Source: Cinnamomum chago (taxonomy: Eukaryota; Streptophyta; Magnoliopsida; Laurales; Lauraceae). From it: 64,000 nucleotides of DNA. The translations under genes were made by a program, and so were the position numbers. Within the stretch, counting starts at the first letter, position 1. Each line of letters opens with the position of its first letter. The stretch spans positions 66,001,501 to 66,065,500 of the forward strand of contig CP142458.1 in the NCBI GenBank assembly GCA_038049695.1, given 5' to 3'. Of this stretch, positions 26,001 to 34,451 are shown one piece after another. The notes beneath the pieces are model-generated. The model searched no databases and had not been told where the DNA came from. It worked only from the letters and a program-made list of their open reading frames with translations.

Positions 26001-28427
26001 CACATGGTTAAGAAAAGTGGCCGGTATGTATTTTATGTATCCTAAATAGTTACATGTGAGAGCCTGATAATTTGAGGTGGTGTATTCCTCATCTCTGTAT
26101 ATCACCCATCACAAAGAATAAGAGCGTTGATCCCAGTACATTTGTTTTCTCCAGGGATGGAAACAAGAGTCAATTCATATGATTGAGCGATTCTTCTTAT
26201 CGTGAATCAGAAGTTAATTACACCTCACATAACACAAATATATTCTTTAGTAAAGAGTAACAGTGTAAATACACAAACAAGGAAAAGTAAGGTGTCCCCA
26301 AGGATCAGTACACGTGTATTCTCTAACATTTCTTTCTTTCTTTCTTCTTTTTATTGAAATTATGTCGTCCTAATCTTTGATCCCTTTCAATCAAGTGGTT
26401 GTCTTTGGCTTTATAAAGCTGCATGTGCATGCCATGATAAACATTTTCATAATGTAATGTAATATTCTTCACTAAATGGCAGTCTTATCTTCATTAATTT
26501 CATCATTGATGGTATGGTATCTGGGTTGTCTTTTTGGTTTTACTCTTCCAGTAATCCATATTTAGATGTTGATTTTGGTTTATTTCTGACAAAATTAATG
26601 CATGTAGGGGACTTAACAACATACTGCGTCTGCATATTAAAAAGGTCAACTGCTCAGAATGGGAGCAGATTCGAGTTCCTTCAAGGCAAGTTCAGATTGG
26701 TTCTTGTTTCCCTAATGTTTTTGTTTGAGGTACATCTATAAGTCGAGTATTCTTATAGTGGGGAATGCTATGCACTTAGGTTGTTCGATTTGCCCAACTC
26801 CAGCAAGGAAGCTCAAAATATACAATCAGTTGCACTTGGCTGTTTCAAAGTCTACACTGAACCCACCCATTCTTGGCCCTATTGACATCCATATTTCAAC
26901 ATGCCACAGCTTAAAAATCAGGCCAGTTTTTCCATCATGTAGGCGTATCATGTGTGTTGAATGTGGACTGTTTCTGACATTCTAACTGCACGCACATCCC
27001 ACCTGATGAGCAAACCGGGTGATTTTTTGTGAGGGCATTGTCAGTGTGAGCCTGATACTGATGAGGGTGGCCTGGATCTTGCATGCGTTCCATGTTGGCA
27101 AATGTCCTCTCCAGACCTTCCTTTTCTGAAGATCTTTCGAAATTTTCAATGTCTTTTCATTTCTCACCAATATTTACACTGATTGCTTCTTTAATCTTCT
27201 GTTTACAATGCCATATGGTATGAGAATGCTTTTTGCTTGCAGTGTCAGGGCAGTCGTGGCATTAAATCTTCACAACTATGGAAGTGGAAGGAATCCATGG
27301 GGCAATCTAAAGCCAGACTATTTAGAGAAGGTGTGCTCTGTGTATGCACATGAATTCTTCTTTGTATGATTTTTTTTTTTTTAAGCTTCAGAAATTGCAA
27401 AGAGCAAATGTCAGTGAACATTGTGAATGCGATAGAAAAAATGGAAAGATTCAATGGGAAGATGATGAAACCTGAATGACTTTCCTGTGCCAATTGGTTG
27501 TTAACATTTGTGCAAAGGCCTTGTATATTGCATTAGGCTCTATTTGGTTTGTTTTATCACAGAACAATTGTTTTTCTTCGAAACAGATTTGATTTCTGGC
27601 TCTCTGCTCTGTACTAGTATTATCTTGCTTGCTCTGTGATCTCCAAAATGATAATCTTGTGAGTTTTTCTCTTTTCCTGATAGTTGTCCTTGTGAACTGG
27701 TAAAATGAAAAAGGCTAAAACATCGACATGTTGGATTGGGGTCCACAAACTTTTCTATATTGATGGGGGATTTCATGACTCACTCCCTCTCTCTGAGTAG
27801 TACATTTGAACAAAATGTTGTCATGATCAATTTTGTTTCGTTTTTTCCCCTCATTTAATTGGTATCCTATATGACAGGAAACTGGTGATCATTTCGGTTT
27901 AACAGATTTACTCATTATTTCATTTGTCAAATGGAATAGTCTATTTGTTTCTATCTTCTTGCATCTCTTTGAGTTCTGGATTTTGCCAAATGGACATGAT
28001 CTAAGACATAATTGTCAACTCATTTTTCAGAGAGGATTTGTTGAGGCTCATGCTGATGATGGGTTGCTCGAAATCTTTGGCCTAAAGCAAGGCTGGCATG
28101 CTTCATTTGTTATGGTTGAGCTCATCTCTGCTAAACACATTGCTCAGGTATCGCTCTAATATTGACATAGTTCTTGAAATACTGAACACTGATCCCTGGA
28201 GATCTTTGATACCAACAACAATATATAAAGGTGCAATAATTGATGTATTATTTGTCATTGTCTTTCAGGCAGCATCGATTAGATTGGAAATTAGAGGTGG
28301 CCAGTGGCACGATGCTTATATGCAGATGGACGGAGAGCCGTGGAAACAACCGATAAGTGGCGAATATTCAACTTTCGTAGAGATCAAAAGGGTGCCCCAT
28401 CAGTCGCTTATGATTGGTGGAGAGTGA
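3904..28427 (+). CDS. DGK4: Diacylglycerol kinase, plant cluster II (DGK4-like), 12 exons
   Basis: Phosphorylates diacylglycerol to phosphatidic acid, a plant lipid second messenger. Coding exons: 3904-4254, 6319-6441, 6714-6851, 6932-7017, 7382-7469, 8567-8642, 9568-9650, 16358-16428, 26608-26685, 27243-27330, 28031-28147, 28269-28427. They join without a frame break into 485 residues, close to the roughly 490 usual for cluster II. The catalytic domain starts near residue 88 with NSKSGGRHG (94-102). The glycine-rich ATP site GGDGT is at 161-165 and GTGND at 193-197. The accessory domain follows ([37 protein letters not shown]) up to [10 protein letters not shown] near the end. No C1 zinc fingers or membrane segment are seen; cluster II plant enzymes lack C1 domains. 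Start choice: first ATG after the CT-rich leader, followed by the conserved [12 protein letters not shown] block. Assignment to DGK4 rather than DGK3/7 rests on recalled C-terminal similarity and is less sure. Intron 9 has a GC donor. Introns 7 and 8 are TE-filled. Confidence 0.95.
5184..5436 (+). mobile_element. RTE-type LINE 3' end relic in DGK intron 1
   Basis: The translation around 5286-5330 gives [17 protein letters not shown], resembling the C-terminal end of plant RTE reverse transcriptase ORFs. It is followed by CCCAACATAGTTGGGGCAAG and a terminal GATGATGATG tract, the usual RTE tail. The block at 5184-5282 is repeated at 5286-5386, a roughly 103-bp tandem duplication inside the relic. 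Confidence 0.65.
5690..5790 (+). repeat. Dispersed repeat, copy in DGK intron 1
   Basis: Contains GGATTTTACACA followed by AAAAGTGAAGTATCGGATA. An inverted, better preserved relative lies at 57555-57690 in the histidine kinase gene. No coding potential is seen. Confidence 0.5.
6319..6441 (+). CDS. DGK4: DGK exon 2 (residues 118-158)
   Basis: Begins [17 protein letters not shown] and ends RDKLRVM before GTACTC. Phase 0 at both ends. Confidence 0.95.
6714..6851 (+). CDS. DGK4: DGK exon 3 (residues 159-204), ATP-binding motif
   Basis: Encodes [12 protein letters not shown] and [15 protein letters not shown], the two glycine-rich catalytic signatures. Acceptor GGCAG, donor GTAAGA. Phase 0. Confidence 0.96.
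6932..7017 (+). CDS. DGK4: DGK exon 4 (residues 205-233)
   Basis: Encodes [20 protein letters not shown] and ends within a split Ser codon (AG/C). Only an 80-bp intron separates it from exon 3. Confidence 0.94.
7382..7469 (+). CDS. DGK4: DGK exon 5 (residues 233-262)
   Basis: Encodes [19 protein letters not shown]. Acceptor GCTGCAG; the donor CAG/GTTGTA is weak but keeps frame with exon 6. Confidence 0.92.
8049..8079 (+). repeat. (GA)n microsatellite, DGK intron 5
   Basis: Fifteen or so GA units with no interruption, within intron 5 (7470-8566). The rest of that intron shows no recognisable element. Confidence 0.85.
8567..8642 (+). CDS. DGK4: DGK exon 6 (residues 263-288)
   Basis: Encodes [20 protein letters not shown] then NYFSIG, with the final Gly codon split 1/2. 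Donor GTAAGT. Confidence 0.93.
8985..9085 (+). mobile_element. Short RTE LINE 3'-end relic, DGK intron 6
   Basis: GGAATTCATGTAGCCAACAA followed by GGCTTTGATGATGATGATGG matches the RTE tail pattern seen at 5380-5436, shortened internally. The TTATCTGAGGATTT block occurs twice nearby (8938 and 8998). Confidence 0.5.
9568..9650 (+). CDS. DGK4: DGK exon 7 (residues 288-315)
   Basis: Encodes [20 protein letters not shown] and QGPIANK. Followed by the 6.7-kb intron 7. Confidence 0.95.
10666..10969. mobile_element. Mutator-type MITE with internal GATATC minisatellite (copy 1)
   Basis: A 304-bp unit in DGK intron 7. The left end, GGGATATTG then CTGCCCTTAGATCTGACATT, is inverted on the right, giving about 44-bp terminal inverted repeats. 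Flanking 9-mers ATAATAATA and AAAATAATA match at 8 of 9 positions, fitting a 9-bp Mutator-type target duplication. The interior holds about three tandem 41-bp units built on CGATATCCTAGGGCC and ATATTGCG. No coding capacity. Copy 2 is at 42335-42609. Confidence 0.8.
11040..11400. repeat. LTR-like fragment, DGK intron 7
   Basis: Contains GATGTGGGAC, the complement of the TCCCACATC motif frequent in plant LTRs, and GAGGAGAGTTGATGCAGGAC on the minus strand. No partner LTR or target duplication was seen, so this is only a probable fragment. Confidence 0.3.
11890..12235. mobile_element. Foldback element with repeated ATGATATCAT palindromes
   Basis: The arms are long inverted repeats of about 100 bp. 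ATATGACGGAGGGCCCAAAT near 11932 and its complement near 12183 carry the same following sequence through CTTCATAATGA, GCAGAG, CCTCTATTCC. The centre has four copies of an almost perfect palindrome, TTCCATGATATCATGGAA, with slight variants. Non-coding and in DGK intron 7. Confidence 0.75.
12884..13787 (+). repeat. Near-identical 452-bp tandem duplication
   Basis: 12884-13335 and 13336-13787 are direct copies with the same 13-A run. I see a single difference, C at 13031 against T at 13483. This is far younger than the element D sequence it sits in. Confidence 0.9.
12967..13025 (+). mobile_element. PolyA micro-insertion with 15-bp target duplication
   Basis: AAGTGACTATTTGTA flanks only TCTGTTTC plus an A-run. 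This looks like an extremely 5'-truncated retroposition event. The 452-bp duplication copied it to 13419-13477. Confidence 0.6.
14609..14768 (+). repeat. Tandem duplication, 95-bp offset, DGK intron 7
   Basis: TATTTGAAATATTTTCAGAA and the following 45 bp occur at 14609 and again at 14704 with three or four differences. Confidence 0.8.
14769..16110. other. DGK intron 7, unassigned stretch
   Basis: No gene seen. 15440-15860 contains LTR-like leader text and GGGCCCA-rich sequence related to 7930-7985, but no boundaries could be set. Confidence 0.4.
16113..16212 (+). repeat. Tandem duplication of about 56 bp near exon 8
   Basis: GAATCTTTTTCCCGATAAAT and the following CTTATTTCTTCATTT are repeated with changes from 16169. 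This lies 150-240 bp before the DGK exon 8 acceptor. Confidence 0.7.
16358..16428 (+). CDS. DGK4: DGK exon 8 (residues 316-339)
   Basis: A 71-bp exon encoding [17 protein letters not shown]. It is isolated between two TE-filled introns of 6.7 and 10.2 kb, so it is easily missed by gene finders. Acceptor TTACAG, donor GTTAGC, split Arg codon. Confidence 0.94.
17420..19684 (-). pseudogene. Broken LINE ORF: endonuclease C-terminus and reverse transcriptase
   Basis: Minus-strand fragments give, in order: an endonuclease end ([17 protein letters not shown]) near 19580-19440; a linker with [12 protein letters not shown] motifs KAVGPDGIP, then [14 protein letters not shown] and [18 protein letters not shown]; and the catalytic box FADDIVL near 17975. 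An RTE-type C-terminus follows ([16 protein letters not shown]). Several frameshifts and stops separate the pieces, and the 5' part is missing, so it cannot encode an active enzyme. The family assignment to RTE rests on the tail structure and the motif spacing. Confidence 0.85.
18594..18785 (-). repeat. 96-bp tandem duplication inside the LINE RT domain
   Basis: 18594-18689 and 18690-18785 both encode the LKRMKN-KAVGPDG motif on the minus strand. The second copy has lost a base near 18712, shifting the frame. This duplication is private to the LINE copy or its lineage. Confidence 0.85.
19685..20001 (-). repeat. Element B 3' LTR
   Basis: 317 bp, TG...CA ended, adjacent to the polypurine run on its right side. 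Pairs with 22589-22905. Confidence 0.9.
20032..21554 (-). pseudogene. Element B gag and aspartic protease, with stops
   Basis: The gag domain begins near 21554 ([19 protein letters not shown]). After an internal TAG near 21328 it continues [20 protein letters not shown] and [16 protein letters not shown], a Ty3/gypsy Retrotrans_gag pattern. A CX2CX4HX4C zinc knuckle ([14 protein letters not shown]) lies near 20680-20725. The protease is marked by [13 protein letters not shown] near 20440 and ILLGRPW near 20230. At least three stops or frameshifts break the frame. The frame ends about 30 bp before the polypurine run and LTR, so pol was never downstream of protease in this copy. Confidence 0.85.
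21560..22574 (-). other. Element B leader (GC-rich, non-coding)
   Basis: About 1 kb between the primer site and gag. It is richer in G and C than surrounding intron DNA. Several long open frames occur on both strands (for example 21826-22155 plus) but none has a recognisable domain. It could be acquired host sequence or ordinary leader. Confidence 0.5.
22575..22586 (-). other. Element B tRNA-iMet primer-binding site
   Basis: Reads TGGTATCAGAAC on the minus strand, one base from the consensus TGGTATCAGAGC. Confidence 0.75.
22589..22905 (-). repeat. Element B 5' LTR
   Basis: 317 bp. The primer-binding site lies directly to its left. Differences from the other LTR are substitutions only. Confidence 0.9.
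23329..23373 (+). mobile_element. PolyA micro-insertion with 14-bp target duplication
   Basis: AACATTGTATAATC occurs at 23329-23342 and 23360-23373, flanking only TTTTACCC and an A-run. Same pattern as at 12967. Confidence 0.65.
23948..23960 (-). other. Element A tRNA-iMet primer-binding site
   Basis: Minus strand TGGTATCAGAGCC matches the initiator Met tRNA 3' complement, three bases from the LTR start at 23964. Confidence 0.8.
23964..24508 (-). repeat. Element A 5' LTR
   Basis: 545 bp, TGATGCAGG to TTGCATCA. It is related in its end sequences to the element B LTR but otherwise different. Confidence 0.75.
24545..24655 (+). mobile_element. tRNA-derived SINE-like element
   Basis: TGTAGCGCAATTGG resembles a pol III A box, and GAATTTGAGTCTCC about 41 nt on resembles a worn B box. 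An A-rich tail follows. Near-direct repeats AAATAATGAAA and AAATAATAGAAA flank it. Too degenerate to be a tRNA gene. Confidence 0.45.
24656..26500. other. Rest of DGK intron 8, unassigned
   Basis: AT-rich intron sequence with no gene. 25805-25930 contains a diverged tandem pair (TCCTGACAAG-AGATGGATA blocks). Nothing else is recognisable. Confidence 0.5.
26608..26685 (+). CDS. DGK4: DGK exon 9 (residues 339-365), GC splice donor
   Basis: Encodes [20 protein letters not shown] and IRVPS. Frame and homology require the exon to end at AAG followed by GCAAGT, a GC-AG intron with otherwise perfect donor consensus. No GT near this point preserves the conserved SVRAVVALN junction. Confidence 0.92.
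27243..27330 (+). CDS. DGK4: DGK exon 10 (residues 365-394)
   Basis: Encodes [20 protein letters not shown] and NLKPDYLEK. It completes the Ser codon split by the GC-AG intron; acceptor TTGCAG. Confidence 0.95.
28031..28147 (+). CDS. DGK4: DGK exon 11 (residues 395-433)
   Basis: Encodes [20 protein letters not shown] and [19 protein letters not shown], the most conserved part of the accessory domain. Phase 0 at both ends. Confidence 0.96.
28269..28427 (+). CDS. DGK4: DGK exon 12 (residues 434-485 and stop)
   Basis: Encodes [20 protein letters not shown], then DGEPWKQP and the C-terminus ending MIGGE, stop TGA. The last part of this exon and the adjoining 3' UTR are duplicated just downstream. 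Confidence 0.96.
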   Translation, partial: AASIRLEIRGGQWHDAYMQMDGEPWKQPISGEYSTFVEIKRVPHQSLMIGGE

Positions 28428-28660
28428 TTCCATTTGGTTGCCATTTATCCAGGTTCGGATCTCTTGAGTTCGTTTTACTCTCTAAATTAGTTGTGAAAAT
28501 GTCTGTAGGCTGGGAACGATTCAACACTCATAAAGTTTGAAAGTGTGCCCTTTTAATCGCTTTTGATTAATGGAGAGTGATTCCAGTTTCTTGCCATTAA
28601 TTCAGGTTTAGAAATCGAGTTTGTTGTAAACTCCAAAGTAGTTGTGAAAATGTGTATAGC
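28362..28660 (+). repeat. Decayed tandem duplication of the DGK stop-codon region
   Basis: Copy 1 (about 28362-28513) covers the last 21 codons, the stop and proximal 3' UTR. Copy 2 (about 28514-28660), at an offset near 152 bp, retains matching blocks: ATTCAAC, GTGCCC, ATCGCTT, GGAGAGTGATTCCA, TTGCCAT, and GTTGTGAAAATGT near the end. Copy 2 has an early stop and many substitutions and is non-coding. Confidence 0.8.
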
Positions 28661-28760
28661 AGTTACCATTACTAGGCGTGCCTTGTATTCTATGTGGTTC
28701 CTAAATCACTGTTTCATGAATTAATAATGTACCAGTAGACAATGCACAAAGAAATGCAAT
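28428..28760 (+). other. DGK 3' UTR (inferred extent)
   Basis: Non-coding sequence directly after the stop. No AATAAA is present; AATAAT-type signals occur near 28723 and 28757. The poly(A) site is therefore a guess. Most of the first 230 bp is one half of a tandem duplication. Confidence 0.4.
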
Positions 28761-30518
28761 AATCATTTCCATATTCCCCATCTATGACTCTATTTTAACA
28801 ATGTGGAAATACAAATAACAGAACTTGTATGTATTCTCACAGTGGTTTATGTATTATTCATGTTGAAAGCGTAAATTTTGTCAGGAGGTTATTCATGTTG
28901 AAGGCATAAATTTTGTAATAGCTTGATTAAAATCGATGATTCATAACTCTGAGATGAATGCAAATTTCAGACCCTCATATTCACGGGACACACTTCCTTT
29001 TTAGTAAGGAATCTATAGCTCATGATATCTGTGCTATAGATGAATGATGATTAGCCAAGGGATGTTCAAAATTGATTGTTCTTTTTCCTTGTAGCTGGAC
29101 TGTTCTCCTTGGAGGAGGGCCTTTCTGATGCAGTCCGGCTTTGTAATTTGTTCTCGGGTGCATCCATTTCTTTCTACCTTAAAAATGCAAGAGAAAGAGA
29201 GGGAATTGTGTGAAATGTACTTTCTTTCTATCCATCTACTTTTCAATTGAAAATGCACCTTATTCTCATGTTATGTAGGAATCTTTTTCAATGGGGATAA
29301 AGGAAGCCAAATGCAGCCACCCATTCTATTGTTTCTATTCATTTTATTAATCTTCAGTTATATGTCTTTTAGTCTCACTCTTAAATCTTAAATCTTGCTT
29401 ATTTAGTGGCTAAATAATGTAATTATAGCCTTACTTTTTTTTAGCGTAAATAAGATATTAATTGGGTCTCATAACTTTAAAAAGAAAAATTAACTTTACA
29501 AGTGGCATTATAGAAGATGAATTTGCCTTCAACTAAGGCCAACTATCAGTCTTGACCAGAAGGATGTTCAGTGGATTCTTTACCAAATAGAGAGGAAAAA
29601 GAGATTCATCACTAAATTATAGACAAAATCTAAAATTACATCCAGTTGTTTGAATTGCTTGTGTATTCTTTATAAAGGGGAGGTTTTGGACATTCAGATC
29701 TAATAGTTTATCACCAGTTGATGATAAAACTATCATATAGTCTTCAACTGAGCCCTCCTAGAATTCAATTACTTGGCTGAGACTCTTAAAATTAACTTAA
29801 TAATCTTGCACTGATGATCTAAACTCATGTTATTATTCGGTCATAAACCATTTAACATAAAATTATGTTCATCTTTGAAAAAAAAAAAACGAGTTTAAAA
29901 CTCTAAACTTGACATAATTAAAAATGGAACTGGTTGTGATGTACTCTAATTGCCGGGTAGGGTGGCCATGTAACTCAGGTGAAGATTTTAAGAGTGCTTG
30001 GTTCAAAATACAAGTGAGATGGTGGGCATTTGATGCTTCACTTGGGAAGGGTTGGATCTAAGAAATCATGTGTTTTGGGGTGCATGGGTTGTAGGCTGTA
30101 GCTGAGGTGGTTACGAATAGGCAAGAGTGCATGAATCGGGGTCATATGAGGATTTCCCCCACGGAGACGGTGAGTGGACCAATCACAAGGAGGGAAGAAT
30201 AAGAAGAGAAATATAATTCACCCAAGTACATAATCCCATCAATTTTATAAAATATAATTGTAAAAAGTTAGAGACTTCATAGAACAATACTTTAGCTGAA
30301 AGCCTTTTAAAAAGGTGAGGTAAGGGCACCTTAGGTGACGGGTGAGGAATGTGCACATTTGAGGATATCTCCTACCCGTCGAAAAAGAATGCCTCACTAA
30401 GAATTTATATGTGTGGGGCTCATTGTGGAAGCCGATTAATTCCAAATTTCACATTTAATTCTAAATTGACACTCAATTTTTGGCTAAGCACAAATATAAT
30501 CAAATCAATGTCTTAAAA
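28761..30518. other. Intergenic, downstream of DGK
   Basis: No gene or clear element. A 34-bp tandem pair around TTATTCATGTTGAA lies at 28854-28915. 30130-30190 is a relative of the 2163-2460 repeat. Confidence 0.5.
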
Positions 30519-30693
30519 TCTTTACTATTTATTTGATCTTTCCCTAAATATTTCCAGCTACCTAAAATTTCTCTAATGAGTTTCTGTCTTTATTATAAAT
30601 TATATATTAATATTCATTTATAAATATTTTAAATATTTAAATATATTTCTAATTAGAAATTCTTATAATTCCAGCGCAGGCGTATTATACTAG
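30519..30693 (+). mobile_element. Small Helitron-like element (candidate)
   Basis: The 3' end, CCAGCGCAGGCG then TATTATACTAG, resembles plant Helitron ends: a GC-rich stem followed by a short AT stretch and CTAG. The next base is T. A TC start preceded by A occurs at 30519 (TCTTTACTATTTA). The stem is imperfect and the interior AT-rich, so this is a degenerate candidate. Confidence 0.4.
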
Positions 30694-31544
30694 TGTGTGT
30701 GTATATATTATATATGAGAATTTCACGTCAATGTCAGTGTATAGAGAAAAATTTGTCAAAAATAAGGATTTCCACTAGCCAAATTCTCGAGCATTTACAA
30801 CTGCCAAAGATGAATTTGTTTTATGATTGCGAATAAAAAAAACAATGAAAAATCCCCAAGGTTTTGATTGCCAAAGTGAAATAGCAGATTTCTTTCCTCC
30901 TGTTTTCCTAGTGAGAATCTAAACTCACATGCTATCACCCTGTAAAGGCTCCTAACCACATTAGTCTCAGCCCAAATTGTGAATATGGGCCCACCTACAG
31001 TTGGTGACGGTGGTCAGCACCATTGGAAAAAAATGGTTTAAAAACAGACCACGTCTTAATAAGACAGTTACAGATAACCCCAAAGACACTAATGAGACCA
31101 ATGGAACCCATGACCACCAAAACAATATTCCTTTTGGCTGTGGTCCACATCATATGCCCTTTCTAGTGGGCCCCACAAAGGCATGTTACCGTGCAATCTT
31201 ATTATTTAATAGGAATGATCCGGTGCATCCCCCCTAGGGATTCTTAGCAAAGGCGCTCATGAAGAAATGTTCCAAGGACCCTCCCCAGCACGAGGCATGT
31301 GGGCCCCGCATGATGCAAGCGCTGACGCAGTCAAGCCATTTTTTTATATGTATGTATCCATCCAAGAAGAGAAGAGCGTATTCAATTCTCCAAGCCAACT
31401 GCCCTGTAAATCCATCAGTGGGGCCCACCTAAATGAGATCGAACGGCTCAAACTCAATTCCCAAACAAGTTGGATTTTATAGGCGGGATCCACTTATGGG
31501 ATTCTGTGAAGAATCACATGGGAGCATGAGGAAATATAACTGCA

Positions 31545-31983
31545 GCCCCCAAGGGATAGCACAGTTAGCTAGCAACATGGCTTAGGGAGTGTTTGTGCGT
31601 ATCCGCGGAAGAGGAAAGCGTCGTTTCCTCTTCTGTGGAAGACGTTTCCTACCATCATGTTGGGATCCCGTAATCCACTCCCTGCGTGGAAAATAAGCAT
31701 AAAAGGTCAGAAAATGCATAATTTCCATGGCTGCACCGTACAAGAGAAGGACGTGCCGGAAATTTCAGCGCCTTGTCGGCAGTAGGTTTCCGCTCAAACC
31801 CGCCCTTTACAAAAAGGCCCTTAGGATCAAGAGGTTGCGGTTTTGAACTATCACTCTCTCATTGGGGCCACTTCCGCATGCAAAAGCCTGGCTTACCATA
31901 TGTATAGGGAAGGCGGGGACTTCACATGCTCTAGAAATAGTCAGTTCTTGAAGAGGGCGGACACCCTTGTGAGAAAAAAAAAA
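31545..31983 (+). mobile_element. tRNA-derived SINE interrupted by a MITE
   Basis: GATAGCACAGTTAGCTAGC (A-box-like) lies near 31555. GAGGTTGCGGTTTTGAAC (B-box-like) lies near 31831. An A-run at 31973-31983 ends the unit. Removing the element between them restores normal A-to-B-box spacing of about 45 nt. Confidence 0.6.
31585..31820. mobile_element. Tourist-like (PIF/Harbinger) MITE inside the SINE
   Basis: 236 bp flanked by TTA at 31582-31584 and 31821-31823. The ends GGGAGTGTTTGT and, on the complement, GGGCCTTTTTGT match at 9 of 12 positions. A TTA target and GGG...TTTGT ends are the Tourist signature. Non-coding. Confidence 0.6.
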
Positions 31984-32735
31984 TAGTGACAAATATTTGG
32001 GCCCACATGAGATAAAATACATGAGTCTGAATCCTCTATGACTGCAACCTTGAGAAATCTTGAGTTAAAAGGAGTAGAAATCCACAATGAGGCTAATCTA
32101 TTGAAATCTTAACAATTCAAAATAAATGAAACGTGAGATCAAGAATTTGGAACTCTAGGGTGTAAGTTGTACATGCTGCGGAACCACGGATCTAAATAGG
32201 CTTTCCCATGTAGAGAGAGAAAATAGAAATTGATCGAATAATATAAATGGCGTAGGTTTCTCATGGATTCCACACAGTAAGTGAATTGATGAGTCATTGG
32301 TAAGACAAAATAGTCATTTTTAAATTCATCATCATGACTAAATTATAAAATATTCTCATACATGTCTATGTAAGAATGTACAGCCATAGGCACCGCCCGT
32401 ACACTCATATGATCAAATGCATTCACATACATGTCTGATGACTCTATTTCACACATATACATGTGTTTCACATGCATGTAAATTAGTCATTTTATCTAAT
32501 ATTTTTAGGAAAGGTAAGGATATGGAAGGCCAATGCATAAAAAATATTTAATTTAATAACACTCATGATCTATCAATCCAAGTCAGATCATGCCAATCAC
32601 ACGAACATCATATAAAAAAAATGGTCAAATTTTCCACACAATCTAATATTATTACCAAGGTTTCGGGTTATCCGATTCGCAACCAAAATCAATCCAATCA
32701 TCACGTGAGCGTGCCAATGAAGGCTCTGATACCAA
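31984..32735. other. Intergenic with LTR C internal or flanking remnants
   Basis: 32161-32204 repeats the first 45 bp of LTR C, then diverges. No ORF with a domain was found. Confidence 0.4.
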
Positions 32736-33266
32736 TGTAGGTTGTAGATGCTGCGGAAGCACGGATCTAAATAAGCTAGTTGCTACAAACGCGATAAGGA
32801 CTGCGTCGGGTTGAATCATGCACTAGTTGTGGATATTGTGACTGTCTACGAGACATCAGTCACATGTGATTTACTCTTCAAGATCCAAGGGCAATGATGG
32901 ACACCCTGGATGTAGAAGATGATGACAGACAATTGTAGATATAAAGGAAAATTGTGATCTTGTGTTAGGGAATGATCTATTGAGAAGAATTGTTTCAACT
33001 ATATCTCACATGTCTATATATAGTCCTTTTGGCTAATGAGTGATAATATCTCTATTTTAATTCGAATGAAGAGATGAAAATGAAAATATGTTGGATCAAA
33101 CTCTCTCAATTTGAATTTGAACGGAGATATGATAATGATAGAGAGTTGGATAAAACTCAAACTATTCTTATTCATATCACCATGAGATCCCTTGTGAGGG
33201 GTGTCTCTTAGTGAATGTGGTCTTCCCACATGTAAACACAAGTGAGCCCCATCACAAATGCCAACA
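32722..33266 (-). mobile_element. LTR C with tRNA-iMet primer site
   Basis: 32736-33266 (531 bp, TGTAGG to CCAACA) is preceded by GGCTCTGATACCA at 32722-32734, the complement of the iMet primer site, so the LTR is on the minus strand. The partner LTR is reduced to about 45 bp at 32161-32204. The element is therefore mostly deleted. Confidence 0.6.
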
Positions 33267-34443
33267 TAGGGTAGATGCTCCCAATCGATGATGTTGGGGC
33301 CGATTTTTGGTTAATCCAAACCGTTAAAATCGAACTTCAGCCAAAGAAAGGACTACTGAATTATTCTTTGAATCTGGACTTAATATTGACTGTCTGGATG
33401 CATGAATTGCCTTGTGCTTGTAACATTTTTGTATTAGGATTTATGAGTAAGAGTGAATTGTAAGCGATAATCGAGAAACTTAAAAATATGCATGATGCAC
33501 CTAATTTGAGGGAAAGGAAGTTTCCTGTAACTATGTTCAAGTCCAGTGTTATAACTTATAATCAAAGTTTGATAGGACTCTCTCTGAGAATTTTTTTTTT
33601 TTTTTTTTTGTGTTGTTGGATTGTTAAAATAGATTGGAAGCTAATCATGTGTTTAATGTGTGCTCAATCAAACCATGAATAACGTTTGATGCAATCACTT
33701 TTTTTGTGAGAAAAGGCATAAATCTTCTAATTCATGCATATAAGCATTTTGGATGATGACCGGAAAACTGGTTTATGCTTGGAGGAAAACCCATTTTCTA
33801 CGGACCTACACAAACATGCCCTTAATCTTGAAACAGTGACCTTTTAATTCCCATCTCTACCCTGAACTAATTTGACAAGTGGGTCCCAAAGGCATGTCGG
33901 CTAGTGTCACCCAGTACTATCACTCAAGAGATTGGTACTCTCTGTCCAGTATATTGTATATATTTATGTACATTAACTATGCATTATTATATTATCTATG
34001 CCATATAATATTGTGTTTAATAGAATAATAGTAATCGTGCAACTGATCTGTGTTTGGGTCCAACCAGGTCCCTCAGGTCTGGATTCTGGACTAGGTCTAG
34101 AATATGTAGTATATAGAGATTGACTTGACTTATAGCTGGACCATTCATAACCTTACCAAATGTCCAAGTTGACAGTGGATATAGCTCTAATTAACTGAGA
34201 TTTATATGGAGTATAAGTCTTACTTATAAATCACACACAACCAAGCGATCAATCCATGAAAAAGATGAAATACAACGATTTACGTGGTTATGCAAAACCA
34301 CCTACTTCCACAGAGAAAGTTCATCGATTCCTTTATCACTTTTGCTGTGGTCCATGCAACTTTGCTTGGAATTCAGGGTTTTAAATTAAATCAATATATA
34401 ATTCTATTTTCTTGGCCTCTAAGAAAGAGTTTCTTAGCCCCCA
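33267..34443. other. Intergenic, nothing recognised
   Basis: AT-rich sequence with a T-run at 33590-33610. Open frames at 33275 and 33488 have no domain or codon bias. Confidence 0.5.
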
Positions 34444-34451
34444 AAAAAACC

